Assembly (NCBI GenBank): GCA_002691645.1 | Contig: NZIP01000041.1 | Location: forward strand, 30,267 to 94,266 | From: Flavobacteriaceae bacterium | GTDB taxonomy: Bacteria > Bacteroidota > Bacteroidia > Flavobacteriales > Flavobacteriaceae | Direction of reading: 5' to 3' | DNA length: 64,000 nucleotides | Position numbers and translations under genes: made by a program | Notes under the pieces: model-generated | Told to the model about the DNA's origin: nothing | The model's input: only the letters and a program-made list of their open reading frames with translations | Databases searched by the model: none | Part shown: one piece after another, positions 19,714 to 29,536 of the stretch | How positions within the stretch are numbered: position 1 is the stretch's first letter | Layout of the letters: every line of letters begins with the position of its first letter

Positions 19714-20031
19714 ATGGCATTAGAAATTACAGATGCTACATTCGAAGATGTAGTTTTAAACAGTGATAAACCGGTAGTTGTGGATTTTTGGGCTGCATGG
19801 TGTGGACCTTGTCGAATGGTAGGACCTATCATTGACGAATTGAGTAATGAATACGCTGAAAAGGCTGTAGTAGGCAAGGTAGATGTTGATGAAAATCAGC
19901 AATTCGCAGCGAAGTACGGTGTTCGTAACATCCCAACTGTTTTAGTATTTAAAAATGGAGAGGTTGTTGCACGCCAAGTGGGTGTTGCTCCTAAGAACGT
20001 ATACGCTGAAGCCATAGATCAACAACTCTAA
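19714..20031 (+). CDS. trxA: thioredoxin
   Basis: VVVDFWAAWCGPCRMVGPIIDEL, NIPTVLVFKNGE. Confidence 0.95.
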   Translation: MALEITDATFEDVVLNSDKPVVVDFWAAWCGPCRMVGPIIDELSNEYAEKAVVGKVDVDENQQFAAKYGVRNIPTVLVFKNGEVVARQVGVAPKNVYAEAIDQQL

Positions 20032-20151
20032 TGAAGGTAATCAAGGCAATGATTTCTTAAGATGAACTATAATTTCAATCTTTTAGAAAAAAGTTTTTGT
20101 CTGTATTAACCTAGTTAGCTATATTTGCTGCCGCTTCAAGCGAATCACTAA

Positions 20152-20226
20152 GGTCTGGTAGTTCAGTCTGGTTAGAATACCTGCCTGTCACGCAGGGGGT
20201 CGCGGGTTCGAGTCCCGTCCAGACCG
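20152..20226 (+). tRNA. tRNA-Asp (anticodon GTC)
   Basis: GGTCTGGTAGTTCAGTCTGGTTAGAATACCTGCCTGTCACGCAGGGGGTCGCGGGTTCGAGTCCCGTCCAGACCG. Confidence 0.95.
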
Positions 20227-20227
20227 C
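20204..20227. repeat. 24-bp direct repeat, copy 1 (tRNA-Asp 3' end; attL-like)
   Basis: GGGTTCGAGTCCCGTCCAGACCGC, identical to 23179-23202. Confidence 0.9.
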
Positions 20228-20260
20228 AAAAAACCGATTATTTATAATCGGTTTTTTTAT
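20228..20260 (+). terminator. intrinsic terminator after tRNA-Asp
   Basis: AAAAAACCGATTAtttaTAATCGGTTTTTTT. Confidence 0.8.
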
Positions 20261-20502
20261 TTCACACTTCGCTTTGTATTCTGAGGAGATTTTTTCAAGG
20301 GTTTGTGTTTTTATAAACACATCTTTCTTATCGGCTCGAATCCATCCTTTTTGAATTTTTATATGAATATAAATTGGATTATAAATTTTGTTCGAGCGAT
20401 CAGAAGTTTTAAAGTGATTGTAAAATTTAATAAATTTTTATTTTCAGGTTGAATAAACATAATACGTTTATCCCCTCGTTGTAGCCAATTTGAACAAAAA
20501 GA

Positions 20503-20967
20503 ATGAGAGTATTAAAAATTTTAATTTTATCAATCATAATGACTTCTTGTGCAAGTGCACAGACAAAAGTTACGCCTAAATCGTTTCCAACGAATTTTTC
20601 AATCTCCGACTTTGAAAATCTAAAAAAGTTAAATGGAGATATTATAGCATTTGACGGAACGATAAAGCAAGAGAAGTTAAGTCGAAATAACACACCATTT
20701 TATTATCTAGAACTTGGAGAAGAAAAAGGAATTTGGACAACTCTTATGTTTAAAAATGATAAAAACGAAATTGGAGACCAAATTAGAGTTGTGGGTTATT
20801 TGACTAAGGTTAAAGACTTACGTCCTGAAGAGAATTATCTAAATGGAGAAAAAATTATAGTTATTGCATTTGGACTTGTTGATTTTGAAACTGAAAACTT
20901 TCTTTTTCTCGGCGGAGCAGAAAAACAGAAAAAACAATGGATTAACGGAAAAATACCAACACAATAA
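20503..20967 (+). CDS. hypothetical secreted/lipoprotein
   Basis: 154 aa; signal-like MRVLKILILSIIMTSCASAQ. Confidence 0.6.
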   Translation: MRVLKILILSIIMTSCASAQTKVTPKSFPTNFSISDFENLKKLNGDIIAFDGTIKQEKLSRNNTPFYYLELGEEKGIWTTLMFKNDKNEIGDQIRVVGYLTKVKDLRPEENYLNGEKIIVIAFGLVDFETENFLFLGGAEKQKKQWINGKIPTQ

Positions 20968-20970
20968 AAA

Positions 20971-21108
20971 CTGGCTATAACAATGGCTATTAGTAATTGC
21001 TTGTTCTCGCCTACTTCTGAAAATCCTAGCGGATTTTCAGTTTGGTGTGTACTTGCAAAGTTAAGCGCTAACCCACGCAACTAATCATAGTGGAGATCGT
21101 TATTAGTA
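20971..21108. repeat. ~138-bp imperfect palindrome with perfect central hairpin (attC-like geometry)
   Basis: Centre CTGAAAATCC-TAGC-GGATTTTCAG (21017-21040). Outer arms TATAACAATGGCTATTAGTAATTGCTTGTTCTCGCC and, reverse-complemented, TAATAACGATCTCCACTATGATTAGTTGCGTGGGTTAGCGC. Confidence 0.7.
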
Positions 21109-21119
21109 ATATATAAAAC

Positions 21120-22187
21120 ATGAAATTTATTTTGACAATAATTGGGGTTTTGGTAATGATTAGTCATAGTTATGCACAGTCAAAACATCAATTTGAATAT
21201 GCAAATCCAGAAGCAAAAGGTTATTCAAGTGAAAAATTAGAGGTATTAAAGAAACACCTCCAAGAGAGTGGCTCTTCTTCCATGATTATTTTAGTGGATG
21301 GTAGTGTAATTTTTGAATGGGGAGAAGTAAACAAAAAGCATTTGATACATTCAATGCGTAAAGCAGTTTTAAACTCATTGTATGGAATTGCAATAAGTAA
21401 TGGTCAAATTGACACCTCAATGACCATGAAAGAATTAAAAATTGATGATATAAAACCTAAACTAAAAGGGCGAGAGAAGAAAGCAAGAATTGTTGATTTA
21501 CTTAAGTCAAGGTCAGGTATCTATCATAATGCTGCAGCAGTTAATAATGGTATGCTAAAGGATAGACCTAAAAGAGGAACTCACAAACCTGGAGAATATT
21601 ACTATTACAATAATTGGGATTTCAATGTACTTGGAGCCATACTTGAACAAGAAACAGGAAAAACTATTTATGACTTGTTTTATGATGTAATAGCAAAACC
21701 AATTGGAATGCTCGACTATAATGGTGAATATACTTCTATTGACGGAGAAGCAGAGGACTACAAGATTCCAGATACTGATGGCTATTATAAATTTGAAAAG
21801 AGTCAATCTAAATATCCTGCTTATCACTTCAGAATGTCAACTCGTGATTTAGCACTATATGGTCAGTTATACTTGAAGTATGGAGTTTGGAATGGAAAAC
21901 AGATTCTTTCTCAAGAATGGATTGACTTAATTACGCAGCCTTACTCAATTTATAGTCCCGAATATGGAAGTGCATACGGAATGTTATGGAGAGTAAGAGT
22001 ACCTAATGAAAATACAACCCGGAATTCGTTTTACCATACTGGACTTGGCATACATATGCTTGGTATATATCCAGATTCCAAACTTGTGATGGTTCATAGG
22101 GTTAACACTGAAAGTGACTTTGATTACAATGAAGAAGATTTTTATAAAATGTTAAACCTTCTGTTCAATGCGAGAGAAAATGAATAA
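21120..22187 (+). CDS. secreted serine hydrolase, class C beta-lactamase-like
   Basis: 355 aa; signal peptide, SMRK (SxxK), YYYNNWDFNVLGAILEQETGKTIYDL, HTGLG. Confidence 0.82.
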   Translation: MKFILTIIGVLVMISHSYAQSKHQFEYANPEAKGYSSEKLEVLKKHLQESGSSSMIILVDGSVIFEWGEVNKKHLIHSMRKAVLNSLYGIAISNGQIDTSMTMKELKIDDIKPKLKGREKKARIVDLLKSRSGIYHNAAAVNNGMLKDRPKRGTHKPGEYYYYNNWDFNVLGAILEQETGKTIYDLFYDVIAKPIGMLDYNGEYTSIDGEAEDYKIPDTDGYYKFEKSQSKYPAYHFRMSTRDLALYGQLYLKYGVWNGKQILSQEWIDLITQPYSIYSPEYGSAYGMLWRVRVPNENTTRNSFYHTGLGIHMLGIYPDSKLVMVHRVNTESDFDYNEEDFYKMLNLLFNARENE

Positions 22188-22224
22188 ATACTACCCACAT
22201 CAAGATGTATAGTGCATAACCTTT

Positions 22225-22398
22225 ATGAGTGGAATAATGCCTGATATCGAAATTCCTCTAACAGTAAAGGACTTAATTAACAAGAACAAGAGTCAATTGG
22301 ATTATATGATAAAACAAGGAATAACTTTTATTCGAGCGAATAGATGTTTTTCACATATTTTTTCGAATTTGACACATATAGATGTTCAAGCAGAATAA
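22225..22398 (+). pseudogene. short C-terminal fragment resembling an S41-family peptidase tail
   Basis: Reads MSGIMPDIEIPLTVKDLINKNKSQLDYMIKQG...; the G-I-x-P-D-x-E-I...DLI motif is typical of S41 C-termini; no upstream catalytic region. Confidence 0.4.
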
Positions 22399-22445
22399 AC
22401 GTATTAATTTTATTCTATTTTGGTACAATTTAACTTCAAGGAAAT

Positions 22446-23150
22446 ATGAATAACAGATTTTTATTGCTACTACTTATATTGGTTATTGTATCATCATGTT
22501 CAAAAGATGAGAGAGACCTTTTGCTTGATTTAAGTGAATATGATATTGAGGTCATAGAATATTTTAAGGAAATTGCTTTAGGTTTTGAATTTGGAAACGC
22601 AAGTAGTATAACTCGAAAATGGAATTCGGATTTAAAGATATTCGTTGGAGGAGCACCAAATGCTCAATTACTAGATGAATTAGAAAGAATAAAGACAGAA
22701 ATCAATGAATTGGCAACAGATGGATTTCAGGTAAATATTGTAAATGATTCATTACAATCAAATTATTATATCTTCTTAGGTACAGGAATTGAATATGCTC
22801 AATTATATCCAAGCCAAACTGGTTTAGTCGATTCTAACTGGGGTCTATTTTCAGTTTTTTGGAATGCTAATAATAAGTTTACCTCAGGACATATGTATGT
22901 CGATATTTCTAGAGCTAATTTAACCGAACAGAAACATCTACTGCGAGAGGAGTTGACACAGTCACTAGGGCTAGCAATAGATTCACAAGAGTATTTAGAG
23001 AGCATTTTCCAATCATCATGGACGACTACAAATGAATATGCGGAAATCGACAGAGATTTAATAAGATTATTGTACCATCCCGACATGGAAGGTGGATTGA
23101 ATGAAAACCAGGTAGATCAGGTGTTGAAGGAAATCCTAATGGGTAAATGA
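22446..23150 (+). CDS. lipoprotein, DUF2927-like
   Basis: 234 aa; lipobox VSSCSK; HLLREELTQSLGLAIDSQEYLESIFQSSWTTTNEYAEIDRDLIRLLYHPDM. Confidence 0.6.
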   Translation: MNNRFLLLLLILVIVSSCSKDERDLLLDLSEYDIEVIEYFKEIALGFEFGNASSITRKWNSDLKIFVGGAPNAQLLDELERIKTEINELATDGFQVNIVNDSLQSNYYIFLGTGIEYAQLYPSQTGLVDSNWGLFSVFWNANNKFTSGHMYVDISRANLTEQKHLLREELTQSLGLAIDSQEYLESIFQSSWTTTNEYAEIDRDLIRLLYHPDMEGGLNENQVDQVLKEILMGK

Positions 23151-23178
23151 AAAAATTGACTAACAGGTAGTTACGATT

Positions 23179-23202
23179 GGGTTCGAGTCCCGTCCAGACC
23201 GC
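23179..23202. repeat. 24-bp direct repeat, copy 2 (attR-like tRNA-Asp 3' remnant)
   Basis: GGGTTCGAGTCCCGTCCAGACCGC, identical to 20204-20227; no tRNA 5' half present. Confidence 0.9.
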
Positions 23203-23214
23203 TCTAGTAAACAC

Positions 23215-23243
23215 AAGGCTTCCGAGAAATCGGGAGCCTTTTT
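23215..23243 (+). terminator. intrinsic terminator downstream of the tRNA-Asp 3' remnant
   Basis: AAGGCTTCCGAgaaaTCGGGAGCCTTTTTT. Confidence 0.7.
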
Positions 23244-23344
23244 TCTTTCCCTTGGCTACAACATAGGTACAACACTTTTCGAAGGTAATTTCTTTTGTTT
23301 ACATTTAGGTTAATCTTTTTTGGTTCATTTAAAAATAAAGACAA

Positions 23345-24376
23345 ATGAAAAGAATACTGTTTTTTTTGCTACTTATTGGAGGATATGTAACAGATTCTTA
23401 CGGACAAGCACAAGTTAAAAAGGGGGTAATTGTATTGGACTCTATTTATTCCGAACATCTGGAAAATAAAATGGGAGAAAATCCGACCCGAGCCATTTCT
23501 GTTTACCTTCCTCCGGGTTATGATAAAAGTGACCAACGTTATCCCGTGGTGTATTTTCTTCATGGGTTTAGCGGGAATCATATTATTCCCGGTATACAGG
23601 AAGTGTTGGATCATGCCATCAATACTAATCGCATACGACCTTTTATATGGGTGATATCTGATCAGAAAACTACCTATGGGGGCAGTTTTTACAGCAATTC
23701 TGGTGTCTTTGGAAATTGGGAAGACTTCACAGTTCATGACTTCGTTTCCCATGTTGACAAGAACTATCGAACAATCCCCAAAAAATAAAGCCGTGGAATT
23801 ACCGGACATAGCATGGGAGGCTATGGTGCGCTTAAAATTGTTATGCACCACCCCGAAGTGTTCAGCAGTGTTTACACAATAAGCCCTGGCGCTTTGACAA
23901 TAGTAAGAGAATATGGGCCGAACAGTAATACCTTCAAGGAGATGTCTTCGATAAATACTATTGAAGAACTTAAAAAAACCTACTTTGGTGGTGTAATGGT
24001 TGCTTTTGGCAGGTCTTGGTCACCCAACCCAAGTAAACCTCCTTTTTACTGTGATCTGCCTTTTGAATACAATGAAGGCGAACTAACCGTTCATCAGGAT
24101 GTGTTACAAAAGTGGTACGATAATATGCCTTTACACCTGATTGATGATTATCTGGGAAATCTGCAAAAATTGAAAGCGATAAAAATGGACTGGGGAAGAA
24201 ATGCCGGTGATCGATTCACAATTCAATGTGATATGTTTAGCCAGCGACTGGAAAATGTTGGCATTACCCATTTTGCAGAGGAATATATCGGTACGCATGT
24301 TAGTGATATTTATACAAAGCAAGGGCGAATACCTCAACAAGTTTTACCTTTTTTTGATGAATATCTAGAATTTTAG
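23345..24376 (+). pseudogene. secreted esterase (putative esterase/esterase D-like) split by in-frame TAA
   Basis: 23345-23788 and 23813-24376 share one frame; NYRTIPKK*SRGITGHSMGGYGALKIVM, TAA at 23786-23788 just before the GHSMGG nucleophile elbow. Confidence 0.85.
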
Positions 24377-24382
24377 TAGTCA

Positions 24383-25667
24383 ATGTTAGCGATTCTTGGT
24401 CTTTTAACAATTGTTTTATTGCTGTATTTGGTCATGGCCAAAAAGGCATCACCTGTAGTAGCGTTAATAATAGTGCCCATAGTTACCGGTCTTATTGGAG
24501 GTCTGGGACTAGAAATTATAGATTTTATGACAGAGGGGATTAAGTCCGTTGCCACTACAGGTGTCATGTTCATTTTTGCCATTTTGTTTTTTGGCATTCT
24601 TATGGATGCAGGAACCTTTCGTCCAATTGTTAATAGATTGCTGAGAATTGCAGGCAATGATCCCGCAAGAGTTGCAGTTGCTACTGCTCTTCTGGCCATG
24701 ATTGTACATTTATATGGTTCTGGAGCAGTGACTTTTTTAATTACCGTACCCGCTTTTATACCAATGTATGATAAATTAAAAATGAAACGATCCACTCTTG
24801 CATGCGTCGTTGCATTGGCAGCAGGTACTATGAACATTCTACCTTGGGGCGGCCCAACAATTAGGGCGGCCACTGCTCTTGATATCTCGGTTTTCGGAAT
24901 TATTTAACCCTTTGTTGGTTCCAGTTTCTGTAGGTTTAATTTCTGTTTTGATAATAGCCTTTATTTTAGGTAGAACAGAGAGACAGGTGGGTGATATATC
25001 TTTAATTTCCATTAAAGATCAAGAAACACATGACCCAGAATTGGAAAGGCCAAAATTGTTTTGGATCAATATTTTACTAATACTCATGGCAGTTGCTACT
25101 TTGCTTTCGGGAGTAGCACCTCCTCATGTGATTTTTATTATTGCCTTTACCATTGCCATCAGTATTAATTATCCCAATCTAAGGCAACAGGCCGAACGAA
25201 TTAATGCTCATGCAAAATCAGCTATGTTGATGGCGAGCATACTTTTTGCAGCGGGCTGTTTTACAGGTATTTTAAAAGGATCCGGAATGATTGAAGCCAT
25301 GGCTGAAGTTGCTGTAACTTACCTACCTGAATCGGTTGGCAATCACCTTCCGGTAATAACAGGGGTAGTTTCTATGCCGGCCAGTTTATTGTTTGATCCA
25401 GACTCCTTTTACTTTGGCATTTTACCATTATTGTCGACCACCGCCACTCATTTTGGTGGGGATTCGATTGAAGTAGGACCAGCAGCAATAATTGGACAAA
25501 TGACGACCGGGTTTCCTGTGAGCCCGTTGACCGGTGCGACATTTCTATTAATAGGATTAACGGGGGTCGATCTTGGAGACCATCAAAGGAAGACTATTCC
25601 CCTCGCTTTTTTAGTGACTATAATTATCTTGATTGTATCTCTAATGGTAGGGGCAATAACTTTTTGA
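24383..25667 (+). pseudogene. CitMHS/GntP-like carboxylate transporter with 1-nt frameshift
   Basis: 24383-24907 (frame 2) continues in 24879-25667 (frame 0); removing one T in TCGGTTTTCGG (~24893) gives ISVSELFNPLLVPVSVGL. Confidence 0.78.
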
Positions 25668-25670
25668 TAG

Positions 25671-27002
25671 ATGAAAAAAATAAGAATAGGTAGTGGAGCA
25701 GGATACAGTGGTGATCGACTAGAACCGGCACTCGCATTAATCGAACATGGTAACTTGGACTATATCAGCTTTGAATGCCTTGCAGAAAGAACCATAGCCT
25801 TGGCCCAAAAAGAGAAAAAAAACAATCCGCAAAAAGGTTATAATCATCTCCTTGAATATCGTATGGAACAAGTGTTGCCATTAGCCTACAAAAACAAGTT
25901 AAAAGTAATTACTAATATGGGGGCAGCGAATCCCTTTTCAGCAATGAATGTAATTTGCGAATTGGCAAAAAAAGAAGGTGTTAGAGGGGTTAAGGTAGCG
26001 GCAATTTTGGGTGATGACGTATTCGATTTTGTAAAAAAACACCCTAGCCTTCAAATTAGTGAGACGGGAGACCCACTTTCAACTATTGAGGATAAAATTA
26101 TTTCTGCCAATGCTTATTTAGGCTCAGAAGGTATTGTACAGGCTTTAAAAAATGATGCTGATTTCATAATAACAGGAAGAGTTGCCTACCCCTCATTATT
26201 TTTAGCTCCGATGATACATGAGTTTAATTGGAACATAAAAGATTATGATAAATTGGGAAAAGGAACATTGGTAGGTCATTTATTGGAATGCGCCGGTCAG
26301 GTAAGTGGTGGATATTTTGCCGACCCCAACAAAAAAAAGGTACCAGATCTTTAGGATATAGGTTTTCCCTTTGTAGAAATAGATGAAATGGGTTCAGGGT
26401 ACATCACTAAATTAGATGGCACAGGAGGAATGATCAACACAGCCACCTGTACTGAGCAACTACTATACGAAATACACGACCCGGCCAATTATCTTACCCC
26501 TGACTGTATTGCCGACTTTTCATCGGTGAAATTTAAGCCGACTGAAAAAGACGTTGTAAAATTTAGGAATGCAACAGGTAAAGAAGCAACTGAAACATAC
26601 AAAGTAAGTGTAGGTTACCTCAATGGTTATTATGGCGAAGGACAAATTAGTTATGGAGGTATACAATGTATAGAAAGAGCTAAACTCGGCATTGCAATAG
26701 TTCAAAAAAGATTGGAAAAACTCAATTTTAAAGATTTACGATTTGACCTAATAGGCCTGAACTCAATTTCTCCATTAAAAGAGCAACATAAAGATGTTAA
26801 TGAGGTAAGACTACGAGTCTCGGGCAGGGCAAAATCCATTGAAGAGGCCAAAAAAATAGGTAGAGAAGTTGAAACCCTCTATACAAATGGACCCTCTGGA
26901 GGTGGTGGGGCAACACAAAAAGTAGAAGAAGTCATTTCTGTTGTTTCTGTGCTGGTACCCAAATCGGAAGTAAAAACACAGGTCGTTTATTCAAAAACAT
27001 AG
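25671..27002 (+). pseudogene. acyclic terpene utilization AtuA-like (DUF1446) protein split by in-frame TAG
   Basis: IRIGSGAGYSGDRLEPALALIEHGNLDYISFECLAERTIALAQ; KKVPDL*DIGFPFVEIDEMGSG, TAG at 26352-26354, same frame on both sides. Confidence 0.85.
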
Positions 27003-27006
27003 CTAA

Positions 27007-27306
27007 ATGAAACTTTGGGAAATTACACATTCGAGAAGCGGAGATAAGGGAAATATTAGCAACATATCTTTGATTGTTTTCAACAAATCAGATTACGGTC
27101 TAATTAAAGAAAAAGTAACCGAAGAACGTGTAAAACAATGGCTTGGAAATAAAATAAAAGGAAATGTTGAGCGCTATGAACTGCCGCAATTGGGTGCTTT
27201 GAATTTTGTATTGTTCAATGCTTTGGATGGGGGTGTTACAAGTTCAACTTCATTAGATAAGCACGGTAAATCGCTTAGCTCTTTTTTCCTACAAATGACC
27301 ATTTAA
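27007..27306 (+). CDS. AtuA-associated small protein
   Basis: MKLWEITHSRSGDKGNISNISLIV...LGALNFVLFNALDGGVTSSTSLDKHGKSLSSFFLQM. Confidence 0.78.
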   Translation: MKLWEITHSRSGDKGNISNISLIVFNKSDYGLIKEKVTEERVKQWLGNKIKGNVERYELPQLGALNFVLFNALDGGVTSSTSLDKHGKSLSSFFLQMTI

Positions 27307-27414
27307 TATACTTTTAAAATCTCGATGTTCACTGAAGAATTTAGATTTCAAACCGATAAAAAATTCCTACCATAACTACTTATTAAAACATCATTTAACA
27401 AAAAAATCAGAGCA

Positions 27415-29031
27415 ATGAAACATCTTGTCACCTTTATTTTACTTTTAATACTATTCAATTTTGAAGGATTCGGTCAATTACAGACTGGCGATAATATAGC
27501 CATTGCGGAAACCACTTCAGGAAAGGTACGTGGACTTATTCGAAATGGGATATTCACTTATAAAGGAATCCCGTATGCCACGGCAAAAAGATTTGAAGCC
27601 CCGACAAGAGTAGAGTCCTGGGAAGGCATAAGAAGCTCATTGAATTATGGCCCTGTAGCCCCGTTAGAAGACCCTGACACCCCATTAAATGATGAAATGA
27701 AGTTCTTCTTTGATCATGATTTAGGGTCTCAAGGCGAAGATTGTTTGGCTTTAAATATATGGACACCAAGTATTTCTGATGACAAGAAAAGACCTGTAAT
27801 GTTTTGGATTCATGGAGGCGGATATAAAACAGGGTCTTCGCAAGAATTGCCATCGTATCATGGCGAAAACCTTTCAAAAAAAGGAGATGTCGTTGTAGTG
27901 TCAATCAACCATAGATTAAATATTCTTGGGTTTCTAGACCTTTCCAAATACGGTTCAGCGCACAAGTATTCTGCAAACCACAGTATATTGGATATTCGCA
28001 CTGCCCTGGAATGGGTGCAAGAGAATATTGGCAATTTTGAAGGCGACCCAAATAATGTTACAATTTTTGGTCAATCGGGTGGTGGAGCAAAGGTCAATAA
28101 CCTAATGGCAATGCCATCTGCCAAAGGGCTTTTTCATAAAGCCATAAACCAGTCGGGGGCATTCAAGTGGGCGTTGTTAAAAAAAGAAACAACCCAAAAG
28201 ATAACAGAAGAAGTACTGAAAGAGTTACACTTAACCGATAATGAGGTGGACAGCCTTAAAACAATACCCTATAAAGCATTACAAAAAGCAGGTCGAAAGG
28301 CTTTAAAAACTGTTGAGAACAAAATGAAAGAAGATGGTGTTCCAATTCCAGGTTTCGGATTTGGGCTAGATTGGTTTCCAAGTATTGATTCTGACTTGAT
28401 CCCCTATGATGTTTTTTCAAAAGAAGCCATGGAATTATCCAAAAACATTCCACTTCTTATTGGTACGGTTAAGAATGAATTTCCGGTATCTGCATTTGCG
28501 GGGATGTCGAACGCAACTGAAGAACAGGTAAAAGGTTTTATTCAACAACAGAAAGGAGATAAAACAGAAGCTTATATAAAAGCTGTCAGGCAGGCATACC
28601 CAAATGATACCAAACCTAGTGATTTAATGGATGTAGACTTGATTTTTCGTCCGGGTGCGGTCCACCAGGCTAATATTAAGAGTACACTTTTAAACGGCGC
28701 ACCAGTTTATATGTATTTTTTCTCCTGGAAGTCTCCTGTCCTTGGTGGAAAGTATAAGGCTTTTCACTGTATGGAATTACCTTTTGTTTTTGATAACATT
28801 GCGCGAAGTGAAAATATGATCGGCAGTGGAAAAAACGCCCAAATACTTGCAAATAAAATGAGTCTGTCCTGGATTAATTTTGCTCATACTGGCAATCCCG
28901 GACATGATGACTTACCTAATTGGAACCCATATACTAAGAAAAATGGTGTGACAATATTTTTTGACTATGACTGTGAGATTAGATACCATCATGATAAAGA
29001 AATACTAGATATTGAGAGTTCTGTAAAGTAG
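27415..29031 (+). CDS. carboxylesterase family protein (type B)
   Basis: VRGLIRNGIFTYKGIPYATAKRFEAP, EDCLALNIWTP, IHGGGY, FGQSGGGAKVN. Confidence 0.9.
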   Translation: MKHLVTFILLLILFNFEGFGQLQTGDNIAIAETTSGKVRGLIRNGIFTYKGIPYATAKRFEAPTRVESWEGIRSSLNYGPVAPLEDPDTPLNDEMKFFFDHDLGSQGEDCLALNIWTPSISDDKKRPVMFWIHGGGYKTGSSQELPSYHGENLSKKGDVVVVSINHRLNILGFLDLSKYGSAHKYSANHSILDIRTALEWVQENIGNFEGDPNNVTIFGQSGGGAKVNNLMAMPSAKGLFHKAINQSGAFKWALLKKETTQKITEEVLKELHLTDNEVDSLKTIPYKALQKAGRKALKTVENKMKEDGVPIPGFGFGLDWFPSIDSDLIPYDVFSKEAMELSKNIPLLIGTVKNEFPVSAFAGMSNATEEQVKGFIQQQKGDKTEAYIKAVRQAYPNDTKPSDLMDVDLIFRPGAVHQANIKSTLLNGAPVYMYFFSWKSPVLGGKYKAFHCMELPFVFDNIARSENMIGSGKNAQILANKMSLSWINFAHTGNPGHDDLPNWNPYTKKNGVTIFFDYDCEIRYHHDKEILDIESSVK

Positions 29032-29175
29032 ATAGCCTCATGCTTCAAGTTGTTATTGGTCAAGAAATTCTTTTGTTTATTGGAAAGATCATTCGGTTTA
29101 GTACCAATCTCGGTAAACCATTAGTCATTGTAGTTCGAAGACCTTCGACCACTAGAGGGAATGGATTGATGAGAG

Positions 29176-29496
29176 GTGTTAAGCATCAATCTGGCAATAT
29201 GCTCGACATTCATTTTGATATTGCTATCTGTTGGGTTTGGGATTGGAGGTTTAAGTATCTCCTATGTGAATCTTAAACCATTTATTGTTAAACCCAATAA
29301 AAGTTATCATTGGTATTTATCTCATATTGGCAATATGCTTGGAGGTTATATTGCCACATCAACTGCATTTCTGGTCACCATAAATGGAAGGTTTGAAATA
29401 ATCAATCCATCTTTAGGATTCGCTTTACCATCAATAATTGGGGTTCCGTTAATAGTCTATTGGATTAAAAAAACAGAAAAGAAATATGTTGAATAG
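29176..29496 (+). pseudogene. membrane protein fragment (DUF2306-like C-terminal part)
   Basis: 106 aa with TM segments, SYHWYLSHIGNMLGGYIATSTAFLV; upstream frame carries a partial 'GKIIRFSTNLGK' remnant. Confidence 0.45.
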
Positions 29497-29536
29497 TATT
29501 AATTATTTAGACTTCCCCTAGTTGAATTGATTTTTA

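Larger units (their letters stand above)
20204..23202. mobile_element. tRNA-Asp-associated genomic islet bounded by 24-bp direct repeats (no integrase visible inside)
   Basis: Exact repeat of the tRNA 3' end at both boundaries; enclosed cargo ORFs, palindrome and gene fragment. Confidence 0.7.

Noticed and set aside
20111-20320. ORF containing AVWTGLEPATPCVTGRYSNQTELPDL
   Set aside because: Antisense translation of tRNA-Asp; not a gene.
23026-23214. ORF MFTRAVWTGLEPNRNY...
   Set aside because: Antisense of the duplicated tRNA 3' end; useful only as a marker of the att-like repeat.
24373-24873. 166-aa minus-strand ORF opposite the CitMHS-like gene
   Set aside because: Mirror ORF of a transmembrane coding region; the plus strand has clear family motifs.
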